From a virus: a DNA stretch of 64,000 nt. The stretch is taken from positions 58,855 to 122,854 of the IMG/VR virus record IMGVR_UViG_3300027747_004524; one strand, 5' to 3'. Positions within the stretch are counted from its first letter, which is position 1, and every line of letters starts with the position of its first letter. A program made the position numbers and the translations under genes. This document shows, piece after piece, positions 24,161 to 31,130 of the stretch. Below the pieces are notes generated by a model. It ran no database searches and was not told where the DNA came from. It worked only from the letters and a program-made list of their open reading frames with translations.

Positions 24161-24205
24161 GAATCCGTTGGTTCGGTTCCTTTTTAGCAAGAAAGGCTTT
24201 AAGCT

Positions 24206-24421
24206 ATGGCTAGAGTTAAGAAAGAGACCCAGGAAAAAGTTTCTGCAATTATGAAGGAGGCTTCTTTTATCTGGCAAGAGATTCACCCGAAGCTCGACCA
24301 GATTCAGAAGCAGTTCAACGAGATTGGTGATGGAGCAACCACCAGAAACAAGAAGCTTGAAAGAGTAATCAAATACTTTTCGAACTTTGTTGGTGATTCC
24401 AAGACTCCTTCCAACGACTGA
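24206..24421 (+). CDS. Small helical hypothetical protein
   Basis: A 71-residue basic, helical protein (MARVKKETQEKVSAIMKEA). It has a promoter with the conserved leader and ribosome site AGAAAGG, so it is probably expressed early and well. The next gene starts 10 bp after its stop with AGGTGATAAG before the ATG. No family recognised. Confidence 0.65.
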   Translation: MARVKKETQEKVSAIMKEASFIWQEIHPKLDQIQKQFNEIGDGATTRNKKLERVIKYFSNFVGDSKTPSND

Positions 24422-24430
24422 GGTGATAAG

Positions 24431-24925
24431 ATGCCCAAGGGCAAAAAAACATGTCCTGAATGCGGCATCGAGAGCGGTGTCCGTACCTCTACATGTGGGT
24501 GCGGACACCGCTTTTCTTTCAAACAACCTTCTGTGGATCAATCTCAAAAAGCTATCCACACAGCAAATACTGGTGTAAACATCGGTGCAAATACTGCTGT
24601 AAAGGTAGAACAAACAATAGTTGAAAGACCCGCACAAAGTCCTAGGCTATTCTCTTCTATCTCTTGTCCGCTTGTTCAAACCCCAGCAGGAAGATGTCCT
24701 ACAAAGCCACAGGGCTTCATTAAAAAGGACTGGCCCGATGGACCCGCTACCACTGAGGCTGTTGAGTCTTGGGCACTCAAAGTCTTTTCTAGCGGCAACT
24801 ACCTCCCAGATGCAGTCATATACTGGATTCATGAGTTTTGGGACATGAATCTTAATTATGGCGAAGAATACAAGAGAGTAAAATCAATTGTTCTAAGAAC
24901 TTTGTGCGGAAGTCAACAAGAATAA
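24431..24925 (+). CDS. Zinc-finger protein, 164 residues
   Basis: The N-terminus has CPECGIESGVRTSTCGCGHRF (Cys at 8, 11, 22, 24), a short ribbon seen in small phage and bacterial proteins. After a Thr/Val/Asn-rich linker (about 42-70) there is a helical C-terminal domain with Trp residues (DAVIYWIHEFWDMNL, about 126-140). Function unknown. It is convergent with the second csrA, whose stop abuts this one. Confidence 0.65.
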   Translation: MPKGKKTCPECGIESGVRTSTCGCGHRFSFKQPSVDQSQKAIHTANTGVNIGANTAVKVEQTIVERPAQSPRLFSSISCPLVQTPAGRCPTKPQGFIKKDWPDGPATTEAVESWALKVFSSGNYLPDAVIYWIHEFWDMNLNYGEEYKRVKSIVLRTLCGSQQE

Positions 24926-25135
24926 TTATACATTCTTTGTTACTTCTTTGCTATCAGATCTAATATCCGATCTACTTGATAGCTCACTTCTTAGTACTGT
25001 GATTTCTTTGTCTGCTTCTATTCCAACTCTTACTTTATTCTTATTGTCTATTCTAACAATAGTTATCTTGATATCGTCCATATTTGGACCTCTTAAGATA
25101 ATTGTCTCGTCTTTCTTTCTGCTCAGAACTAACAT
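24926..25135 (-). CDS. csrA: Second carbon storage regulator CsrA
   Basis: A 69-residue CsrA homologue: MLVLSRKKDETIILRG at the N-terminus, ITIVRIDNKNKVRVGIEAD in the middle, then EITVLRSEL. The protein diverges from the first CsrA in the middle loop (an extra GPNMDD stretch) and carries a longer Ser/Arg-rich tail. The ATG at 25135 is preceded by AAAGGAG. It is on the strand opposite to the first csrA and may have different RNA targets. Confidence 0.9.
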   Translation of the reverse strand: MLVLSRKKDETIILRGPNMDDIKITIVRIDNKNKVRVGIEADKEITVLRSELSSRSDIRSDSKEVTKNV

Positions 25136-25279
25136 CCTATTTCTCCTTTTCTTTTTCAAGCAGCTAATCTAAATTTTGCTTTAGCACATAAACCCTTTGT
25201 TTGTTTGTGCTTAGTCCTAAATCAATATAGTGGCAGGCTTTTATTTTTCACCTGTTCGCAAAAAAAAATAAACCTTGGT

Positions 25280-25308
25280 TTTACAATCCTACTTTTTTGG
25301 CGTACACT
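25280..25308 (+). promoter_or_regulatory. Sigma-70 promoter
   Basis: TTTACA (25280-25285), 17 bp, TACACT (25303-25308), serving the basic protein operon at 25395. Confidence 0.65.
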
Positions 25309-25334
25309 TCTTATAGAGACAAAAGACTTTGAGT

Positions 25335-25381
25335 AAAAAGCCCTTGCTCAAAGATTCTTTTTGAAAATAGAAGGGCTTTTT
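25335..25381 (+). promoter_or_regulatory. Leader hairpin, possible attenuator
   Basis: AAAAAGCCCTT / AAGGGCTTTTT, an 11-bp stem enclosing an inner hairpin, lies within the leader between promoter and ATG. It ends in five Ts like a weak terminator and may set read-through or mRNA stability. Confidence 0.55.
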
Positions 25382-25394
25382 GGGAGATTGAAAC

Positions 25395-25844
25395 ATGCCT
25401 GCTAAAGGTTTTTCGTCCCTTGAAAAGAAGCTTCAGAAGACGGCCACTAGTCTTGAAGAACTTTTCAATGCCCTTGGCGATTTCGTCTCTGTCAACTTTG
25501 AAAGAGTGACAGATACGGTGGTCAAGGCCGGTAATAAGAAGGTTGTTCGTAAGGCCGCGAAGAAGGCTAAGGTTCAAAAGACCACCAAGGCCAAATCTTC
25601 GGGAACCAAGAGAGGCCGTCGTGCCGGTGGTGGTTTAAAGGAAGCACTTGTTGAAATCTGCTCTGAGGCTGGTAGTCCGCTTACTGAAGCGGAGATTGCT
25701 ACCAAACTCTTGGCCGATCAAACCAAGTACAAGTGGAACAAGAATGAAAGCACTCTCTATCAGACCCTTCGCAGGGCCGTCAAAGAGAAGCTGATTTCTG
25801 ATTCTGGTAGAGATAAGAACTCCAAGACCTATCAGGTCGCTTAA
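25395..25844 (+). CDS. Histone H1-like basic winged-helix protein
   Basis: A 149-residue protein: an N-terminal helix (about 5-40), a Lys/Ala-rich basic linker (KKVVRKAAKKAKVQKTTKAK, about 48-67, then RGRR), and a C-terminal domain (LKEALVEICSEAGSPLTEAE, about 81-100, then TLYQTLRRAVKEKLI) that looks like a winged helix or HARE-type domain. This is a DNA-compacting or nucleoid-associated layout. G+C-rich codons differ from the neighbours and suggest high expression. It forms an operon with the next basic protein. Confidence 0.65.
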   Translation: MPAKGFSSLEKKLQKTATSLEELFNALGDFVSVNFERVTDTVVKAGNKKVVRKAAKKAKVQKTTKAKSSGTKRGRRAGGGLKEALVEICSEAGSPLTEAEIATKLLADQTKYKWNKNESTLYQTLRRAVKEKLISDSGRDKNSKTYQVA

Positions 25845-25852
25845 AGAAAGGA

Positions 25853-26245
25853 ATGGTGGCATCTATGGCCGTTGCAGAAAAGTCTGGTAAAAGCAAGCCG
25901 AGCAAGGCTAGTATTGCTCGTGACTTCATGAAGAAGATCGGAGCATTCACCAAGAATCCACCCGAGAATTGGGTGGAGAAGGTTGAAGGACACTTGAAGG
26001 ACCAAGGTTTTTCCTTACCGGCTTCAAGCAGGGTCCAGATCTATGCCATTAAGAGCAAAGCAATGAAGAAAAGCTCGAAAAGTTCGAGCAAAACTTCTGC
26101 CAAAGCTTCTAAGAAGAAACATACCGGAAGTTTGCAGAAAGTGTCCATATCGGACCTGTCTGCTGCTAAAAAGTATGCCTCTTCTAATGGTGGCGTAGAG
26201 AAGTGCATTGATATCTTTAAGGCACTTCAGCTGCTTTCGAAATAA
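25853..26245 (+). CDS. Basic hypothetical protein
   Basis: A 130-residue protein with helical N- and C-terminal parts joined by a Ser/Lys-rich linker (KSSSKTSAKASKKK, about 75-88). The ATG at 25853 sits only one base after the AAAGGA site, so ATG 25865 may be the true start. The C-terminal region (LSAAKKYASSNGGVEKCID) resembles a small helical domain of unknown role. It is closed by a strong terminator and is probably a DNA-binding partner of the upstream protein. Confidence 0.6.
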   Translation: MVASMAVAEKSGKSKPSKASIARDFMKKIGAFTKNPPENWVEKVEGHLKDQGFSLPASSRVQIYAIKSKAMKKSSKSSSKTSAKASKKKHTGSLQKVSISDLSAAKKYASSNGGVEKCIDIFKALQLLSK

Positions 26246-26270
26246 GCTTTAATCAGCTTCTTTAAAAGAG

Positions 26271-26302
26271 AACCCTGCTGAGCTTGCTCAGCAGGGTTTT
26301 TT
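26271..26302 (+). terminator. Intrinsic terminator
   Basis: Perfect 13-bp stem AACCCTGCTGAGC / GCTCAGCAGGGTT with a TT loop, followed by Ts. It lies between convergent genes and may work in both directions. Confidence 0.9.
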
Positions 26303-26870
26303 ATTTGTTGTTTTTAGTGCTTTCCATTAGATCTTTTACATTGTCTTTACAGAAGCCATGCTTGCCTCTTTCAATGAATTCATAGATAACACCTGTTAGT
26401 TGACTTGGCTTTGTAAAAACTTGTGTTAATCCTGGACATGTTAGTGGTTTATTTGAGGAGAACTCTGCATAACCCTTTGTTCGCCATTCTTCCATCGTCT
26501 TCTCTACACTTTCTACCTGATATGCTATATGATGAACTCCTCCTACATTGTCTCTTCTAGCAACCCACTGTCCTACTATAGATTCTGGGTCACCGTCTGA
26601 TACGAATATTTCAGGAGGTAAGTGATATTCGGCAAACTTTGTCTCATCAATATCTCTGTTTGTGTTTGGTCCCACGTATTGTCTTATTAGCCAATGTAAT
26701 TCATCAACTACTGGCTTTTCTGGTGGTTCTAGTGCTATGCACTTAGCACAAGTTCCATCTGCAAAGTTAATGTCGAATTCTGTTTGAATTCTATAGCCCA
26801 ATGCATCAATGAAGAATTGGGCTGTTTTTTTTCTATCCAAGGCTCTATATGCAATGTGGTCTAGCCTCAT
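26301..26870 (-). CDS. VOC-superfamily (glyoxalase-fold) protein
   Basis: A 189-residue protein with two beta-alpha-beta units of the vicinal-oxygen-chelate fold: MRLDHIAYRALDRKKTAQFF at the start, VHHIAYQVESVEKTMEEW (about 109-126) in the middle and VIYEFIER near the end. His and Glu residues sit at the usual metal positions. The two-half layout recalls 4-hydroxyphenylpyruvate dioxygenase or methylmalonyl-CoA epimerase. Substrate unknown. It is followed in the same direction by no other gene, and preceded by a 2OG oxygenase gene. Confidence 0.75.
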   Translation of the reverse strand: MRLDHIAYRALDRKKTAQFFIDALGYRIQTEFDINFADGTCAKCIALEPPEKPVVDELHWLIRQYVGPNTNRDIDETKFAEYHLPPEIFVSDGDPESIVGQWVARRDNVGGVHHIAYQVESVEKTMEEWRTKGYAEFSSNKPLTCPGLTQVFTKPSQLTGVIYEFIERGKHGFCKDNVKDLMESTKNNK

Positions 26871-26922
26871 GTTATTATCCCCTTTTTATAGTTAACCTTC
26901 AACTATAAAATAGTATTTTCTA

Positions 26923-27444
26923 TCAATTATCCAACGACCAATGCATAAAAAGTTTGGTCGTCCACTGGTCAGGCAAACACACCAAATCATCCCGCCAATG
27001 TTCCATAGTGCGGCCCAGCATCATGGCACCATCACCATCTTCAACATTAAGAACAACTGTATTCCCCTTTTTGTCTATGCAATAAAGAGGCCATTCGTTT
27101 GTTAATGTAGACTTTAATGATATTGATAGGGTGTAATCTAACCCAACCCTATCGACATGTTTTTTTAATCGCCCGCCGTTGTAGTAAATTCTTCCGTAAG
27201 TATTAGCAGGCTTTATTTTTATTTGAAGCTTTTTTGCTATTTGTGGTGTTAAGGCTCTTAAATATTGTTCAAACTCCGGGCAGTTTCCTCCATATGATTC
27301 TCCGTAGTGATCGGAGGCACCGCTCTCATGCTTCAGCATGTTTTCATTCTTCATCCGAAAAAGAATGTCCGTAAAATGCTGACAGATAGAAGGAGGTAAT
27401 ATGCCTTTTACATAAACGTAACCAAGATCGCTAAAGTGCTGCAT
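26923..27444 (-). CDS. 2-oxoglutarate/Fe(II)-dependent oxygenase-like protein
   Basis: A 173-residue jelly-roll enzyme. YGRIYYNGGRLKKHVDRVG (about 83-101) supplies the first His and Asp of the HxD...H triad, and MMLGRTMEHWRDD (about 141-153) the second His. Enzymes of this kind hydroxylate proteins, nucleic acids or small molecules. It is probably co-transcribed with the VOC protein, which is also often iron-dependent. Substrate not known; prolyl-hydroxylase-like action on collagen-like fibres would be speculation. Confidence 0.7.
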   Translation of the reverse strand: MQHFSDLGYVYVKGILPPSICQHFTDILFRMKNENMLKHESGASDHYGESYGGNCPEFEQYLRALTPQIAKKLQIKIKPANTYGRIYYNGGRLKKHVDRVGLDYTLSISLKSTLTNEWPLYCIDKKGNTVVLNVEDGDGAMMLGRTMEHWRDDLVCLPDQWTTKLFMHWSLDN

Positions 27445-27466
27445 GTTGGTCTCATGATAAATTAAA

Positions 27467-27538
27467 TGGGACGTGAGGGAATCGAACCCCCGACCAAAAG
27501 ATATGAGTCTGTCTCACAGTTTCTCCTTTTGGCGTCCA
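27467..27538 (-). pseudogene. tRNA-like element or degenerate tRNA(CAT)
   Basis: The 3' part is good: T arm GGGGG TTCGATT CCCTC and acceptor strand ACGTCCC with discriminator A. The 5' strand offers only GGACG to pair with CGTCC. Between them CCAAAAG / CTTTTGG enclose a hairpin instead of a D arm, and GACTCATATC resembles a CAT anticodon loop with one A lost. Either a decayed tRNA-Met/Ile or a tRNA-like RNA. Confidence 0.4.
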
Positions 27539-27570
27539 CAACATTATATGCAAAAATCTTTTTTTTTCAA

Positions 27571-27587
27571 CGTAGCTCAGTTGGTTA
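27571..27587 (+). pseudogene. tRNA 5' fragment (D arm)
   Basis: CGTAGCTCAGTTGGTTA is the consensus start and D arm of a tRNA, but no anticodon or T arm follows on this strand; the ATG of the HNH gene lies 34 bp later. Confidence 0.4.
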
Positions 27588-27620
27588 TTATTTTTTGATT
27601 AGACCATACTATATAAAAGT

Positions 27621-28187
27621 ATGGAATACGATAAGTTAAAGGGTTATCTTGATAAGAACATGACTCTAAGGCAAATTTCAATCGAAAGCAAAAAATGTCT
27701 TGCTTCTGTTCGTTATTGGATGAAAAAACATGGGTTTAAACCTAATTTTGCGAACTTTAAGGGAGGCTATAAACCTGGTCAAAAAATAATTGGCAATGAC
27801 AGATATTGTCCTTCTTGCAAAGTTTATAGAAACATAAACGATTTTTACTCAAGAAGGAAAACTAACTGCACGGGCTACTGTAAGACTTGTATATCTAAAA
27901 AGACTACTGAACGACAAAGAAAAATTAAGAAGGAGATGGTCGAATACAAAGGGGGCAAATGTCAAAACCCGAAGTGCTCCACGCCAGGAGGATATAGTCG
28001 TTCAATAAATGGTTTGGACTTTCATCATATAGATCCTTTGAAAAAAGAATTTAGTATTTCTCAAATAAGGCTTACTAAGATGAACAAAAAAATTAAAAAA
28101 GAGTTGGATAAATGTATTTTGCTTTGTGCCAACTGCCATAGAGAAAGACATGAAGAGCTGCTTCTTGAAAGAAAAAAAAGCACCTGA
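27621..28187 (+). CDS. HNH endonuclease with zinc fingers, tRNA-flanked
   Basis: A 188-residue protein. The N-terminus is a helix-turn-helix-like segment (MTLRQISIESKKCLASVRYW, about 14-33), then a zinc pair CPSCKVYRN (about 62-70) with CKTC, and the HNH core NGLDFHHIDPLKKEF (about 130-144) with ILLCANCHRERHEE (about 167-180). TACTAT and TATAAA lie just before the ATG without a ribosome site. It sits between tRNA relics and the intron-bearing tRNA and is convergent with that tRNA, as expected for a mobile nuclease. Confidence 0.85.
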   Translation: MEYDKLKGYLDKNMTLRQISIESKKCLASVRYWMKKHGFKPNFANFKGGYKPGQKIIGNDRYCPSCKVYRNINDFYSRRKTNCTGYCKTCISKKTTERQRKIKKEMVEYKGGKCQNPKCSTPGGYSRSINGLDFHHIDPLKKEFSISQIRLTKMNKKIKKELDKCILLCANCHRERHEELLLERKKST

Positions 28188-28193
28188 AAACAG

Positions 28194-28478
28194 TCCGAGA
28201 GGTGGGGCACGATCCCACAACCCACAGATTATGCAATCCACTTCGGCTTTCGCCGCCAGAACTTCTTCTGTTCGTGGTCTGGACTATGCCTTCACCTTTG
28301 TTGTTGCCAACTTTAGGTGGGTGATTATAGTCTCTACACGTTCCCTTTCGGGCTTCGCTCGGCGTTGGGTCGTCCTTTTGAGACAGGCCGTTCACCGAAT
28401 TTACACCTGACTAACCACCCGTTTCCAGATGGCCGACCCGTAAAAGTCTGTTGCTCTAACCAATTGAGCTACTCTCGG
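28194..28478 (-). tRNA. tRNA(CAT), probably Ile2, split by a group I intron
   Basis: On the minus strand the 5' exon (28478-28445) and 3' exon (28233-28194) join to a 74-nt cloverleaf: acceptor CCGAGAG / CTCTCGG, discriminator A, D arm GCTC-AATTGGTTA-GAGC, anticodon stem ACAGA / TCTGT with loop CTCATAA (anticodon CAT after splicing), T arm GTGGG-ATCGTGC-CCCAC. The T loop is atypical (ATCGTGC instead of TTCRANY). No CCA is encoded. The D stem 11:24 pair is C:G, against an initiator. With tilS 7 bp upstream, Ile2 (lysidine-modified) is the best reading; elongator Met is the alternative. Confidence 0.8.
28234..28444 (-). ncRNA. Group I intron (211 nt) in the anticodon loop
   Basis: Inserted after U33. 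The 5' exon end GACT pairs with GGTC in the intron (P1) with the expected U-G at the splice site, and the intron ends in G. Core elements: AAATTCGGTGAAC (P-like), ACCCAACGCCGAGC (Q-like), GTAGAGACTATA (R) and GAAGGCATAGTCC (S), the last two pairing as P7. Size and setting match small IC3-type tRNA introns. No ORF inside. Confidence 0.8.
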
Positions 28479-28485
28479 AATGTTT

Positions 28486-29145
28486 TCAGACGCTCTTTTG
28501 TGTGATCACCTCTTCAACCAATGACTCAATTTTTTTCTTTGCAAACTTTTCCAAAGACAGTTCGTTTTTTGCCATCTCTGGAATTATTCTTTGACGAACC
28601 CAATTTCTTCTGCTGCCCTTGACTGCAGAGTTGGTTTCGTCCTCTACAATATAATGCTTTAATTTGTTTCTGTCAACGTACTGTTGAAAATCTTTTTTCT
28701 TCGTTAGAAGAAATGGGTGCACAACCTTATAGTTTGGAAATAGACTCCACAAGGGAATTGGTTCGTGATCTGGTTTCCCCCTGAAACAGTTCAGAAGGTA
28801 GCTTTCAATCCAATCGTTTAAGTGGTGGGCCGTTATTAGAATTCCTTCTTCCTCTTTGAAAATAGTAGAATAGAATTCAACTCTAGCTCTTCTGCATTCT
28901 GATTCTGTGTTTAGATTATTGCCATATCCACAAATTCCTTTTATGTGAAATTCTTCGCAAAACTTTTGGAAATTTTTTTCCATTTCATCGTTTTGTTCTC
29001 TGATTTTGTGGTTAAAGTGTACTCCAACAACCTTGTATCCTTTCCACATTAACCAATGCAAAGATGCTAAACTGTCTACTCCCATAGAAACTGTAACGTA
29101 AACAGTTTTTTCTTTGTTGAGTAATTGCTTTATGATCTTTATCAT
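28486..29145 (-). CDS. tilS: tRNA(Ile)-lysidine synthase
   Basis: A 219-residue TilS N-terminal catalytic domain. The PP-loop reads VTVSMGVDSLASLHWL (17-32; SMGVDS replaces SGGxDS). Then HFNHKIREQNDEME (about 44-57), ESECRRARVEFYSTIF (about 82-97), ITAHHLNDWIESYLLNCFRG (about 104-123), VHPFLLTKKKDFQQYV (about 141-156) and ETNSAVKGSRRNWVRQRIIP (about 168-187). TilS converts C34 of tRNA-Ile2(CAU) to lysidine so that it reads AUA. The gene ends 8 bp before the tRNA(CAT), in the same direction. The C-terminal domain of larger TilS enzymes is absent, as in short forms. Confidence 0.92.
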   Translation of the reverse strand: MIKIIKQLLNKEKTVYVTVSMGVDSLASLHWLMWKGYKVVGVHFNHKIREQNDEMEKNFQKFCEEFHIKGICGYGNNLNTESECRRARVEFYSTIFKEEEGILITAHHLNDWIESYLLNCFRGKPDHEPIPLWSLFPNYKVVHPFLLTKKKDFQQYVDRNKLKHYIVEDETNSAVKGSRRNWVRQRIIPEMAKNELSLEKFAKKKIESLVEEVITQKSV

Positions 29146-29194
29146 GTTCCTATTTCCGAATTTTGAATTTGCCTAATTTCTTTTTGGGCAAGGC

Positions 29195-29223
29195 TTTACA
29201 TCTTGAAACCTACGTGTTATCAT
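29195..29223 (+). promoter_or_regulatory. Sigma-70 promoter of clpX
   Basis: TTTACA (29195-29200), 17 bp, TATCAT (29218-29223). AGGAGA precedes the ATG at 29283. Confidence 0.65.
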
Positions 29224-29282
29224 TAGGTTGTGTAGGCTAAGTATGGGCTTAACAAGTACAAAATTTAGAATAGGAGATCTAA

Positions 29283-30554
29283 ATGGCTAAGAAAACTATG
29301 AGTTGCGACTTTTGCGGCAAACCAAACAAGGCGGTAGGAACTTTAATCGAATCACCTTCTTTTGACAAGGAGGTAAACGGAAGACCAAAGGGAACTAATT
29401 TTTTCATCTGCTATGGTTGCGTTGAATTAGCTCATAAGATGGCAAGACAAGACAACAAGAAACAAAACAACCAGCAGAAGCAAACAGAGACTTCGGCCTA
29501 TCCTGTTTCTCCTAATCCCAAAAAAGTTGTTGAGTTTCTTGATCAATATATTATTGGACAAGATTTGGCAAAGAAAACTCTTGCCGTTTCTGTTTGTAAT
29601 CATTATAAGCGTCTTATTTCTCAAGAAGACGATGATGTTAACATTGAAAAGTCTAACGTGCTTCTAATTGGCCCAACCGGATCGGGTAAAACTCTTTTTG
29701 CAAAAACCTTAGCAAAATATTTGAACGTTCCTTTTGCGATTGGAGACGCTACAACCCTAACAGAAGCGGGCTATGTGGGGGAAGACGTAGAGAACCTTGT
29801 TCTAAAGCTTCTTCATGCTTCTGACTTTGATGTTGAGGCCGCACAGAGAGGCATCATTTACATAGACGAAATAGACAAGATAGGCAGAACAAACAATAAC
29901 GTCTCCATCACTAGAGACGTTTCTGGCGAAGGTGTTCAACAGTCTTTGTTGAAGTTGGTAGAAGGAACTGTTTGCAATGTCCCTCCAGCAGGAGGCAGAA
30001 AGCATCCCGAACAACAGTTTATTCATGTTGATACCACCAACATTCTGTTTATCTGTGGTGGTACATTTACTGGTTTAAATGACATAATCAAGAAGAGAAT
30101 TGGTAAAACCGCTATTGGGTTTAACAACTCCTCTTCGGATAATATCGAAGACAAAGATCTCTCATTTCAGGTTGTTGAAGAAGACTTGGTTGAGTTTGGC
30201 CTGATTCCAGAGTTGATTGGTAGGCTTCCTTGCATCACTCCCTTGAAGCAGTTTGACATTGAATCTCTTGTTAGCGTTTTGTGTGATCCGAAGGACTCTC
30301 TAATCATGCAATACAAGAAGCTGTTTAGGTTTGATAACGTGGAATTAGACTTCACAAGGGAAGCTTTAGAGGCTATTGCCAAAAATGCCCTTGATAAGGG
30401 CACTGGAGCTCGCGGCCTTAGAAGTTCTATGGAGAAAATACTCCTTGAACTGATGTACGAAGCCTCCGATCATAGGGGAGAATCGATTGTGATAACCGAT
30501 GGCGTCGTTTTAGGTAAGGAAAAGCCTTGTTTTGCCAAAAATAAGGCTGCATAA
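29283..30554 (+). CDS. clpX: Clp protease ATPase subunit ClpX
   Basis: A full-length 423-residue ClpX. The N-terminal zinc-binding domain has CDFC (8-11) and CYGC (43-46), which recruits substrates. The AAA+ core has Walker A GPTGSGKT (130-137), pore-1 loop GYVG (163-166), Walker B YIDEIDK (193-199), the RKH loop (239-241), sensor region GRLP and sensor 2 GTGARGLR. The ClpP-docking IGF loop is intact (278-280), so it should work with host ClpP. Phage ClpX could redirect proteolysis or unfold host proteins. Confidence 0.95.
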   Translation: MAKKTMSCDFCGKPNKAVGTLIESPSFDKEVNGRPKGTNFFICYGCVELAHKMARQDNKKQNNQQKQTETSAYPVSPNPKKVVEFLDQYIIGQDLAKKTLAVSVCNHYKRLISQEDDDVNIEKSNVLLIGPTGSGKTLFAKTLAKYLNVPFAIGDATTLTEAGYVGEDVENLVLKLLHASDFDVEAAQRGIIYIDEIDKIGRTNNNVSITRDVSGEGVQQSLLKLVEGTVCNVPPAGGRKHPEQQFIHVDTTNILFICGGTFTGLNDIIKKRIGKTAIGFNNSSSDNIEDKDLSFQVVEEDLVEFGLIPELIGRLPCITPLKQFDIESLVSVLCDPKDSLIMQYKKLFRFDNVELDFTREALEAIAKNALDKGTGARGLRSSMEKILLELMYEASDHRGESIVITDGVVLGKEKPCFAKNKAA

Positions 30555-30566
30555 CTAATTTAAGTT

Positions 30567-31130
30567 ATGCGAGTTTTTACCTATTTCGATAGCAATCTTT
30601 GGGATCTCCACAACAAAGGTTGGCGAAAGCTTGGTAGCATCGATGCTGTGGCATTGATGTCTCCTGACTTAGATGCGGATGACAGGAGGGAAATAGAACG
30701 CTTGTTTCCCTCCTGTCATCTTATTGATACATCTTTCTATGATATGTGCAATTTTATCCTTAGCCAAGTTAAGGACGGCCAAGAGTATTTATTTACATCC
30801 CCTGCCAACTACCCTCCTTTTGAATTTCCCACAAACAAAGATGCATTTTGTAGATCAAAGGAAGACGCTTCTTTAGACCTTAAAATGCAGCTTTCTGAAC
30901 CAATAACAAGTCTTTTGAATAAAGTAGACCTGATAAAAAGCACAGAGGTTGTGTTGGATTCATCCTTGATTTTCGGCACAACAGATTTTTGGGTTGCTTT
31001 TGTCGGCTTCCAGAATTATTTGAAGCAAGCTGGCTACTTTACCAACACAGTTAACGCAAAATATGGTGATTTAGTACTGAGTCTTTTTTATCGTAATTCT
31101 TCTTCCTTTTCTACAGAAATCCAGAAATGA
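30567..31130 (+). CDS. Hypothetical protein, 187 residues
   Basis: A soluble protein starting MRVFTYFDSNLWDLHNKGWR. It has a MSPDLDADDRREIERLFP segment (about 31-48) and no membrane part. It follows clpX by 12 bp and overlaps the next start as ATGA, so it belongs to the clpX operon. No family recognised. Confidence 0.65.
   Translation: MRVFTYFDSNLWDLHNKGWRKLGSIDAVALMSPDLDADDRREIERLFPSCHLIDTSFYDMCNFILSQVKDGQEYLFTSPANYPPFEFPTNKDAFCRSKEDASLDLKMQLSEPITSLLNKVDLIKSTEVVLDSSLIFGTTDFWVAFVGFQNYLKQAGYFTNTVNAKYGDLVLSLFYRNSSSFSTEIQK

Noticed and set aside
27467-27538. A tmRNA
   Set aside because: The T arm and missing D arm resemble a tmRNA end, but there is no long tag-coding part and the 5' and 3' halves are only about 72 nt together.
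28229-28446. Reading the split tRNA as tRNA-Lys(TTT) using the unspliced sequence
   Set aside because: The 5' exon followed by its own intron bases gives ACAGACTTTTA, which suggests TTT. The 3' exon then begins with CATAATCTGT, and only joining after U33 gives a 7-base loop with a perfect 5-bp stem (anticodon CAT), with G at the intron end.
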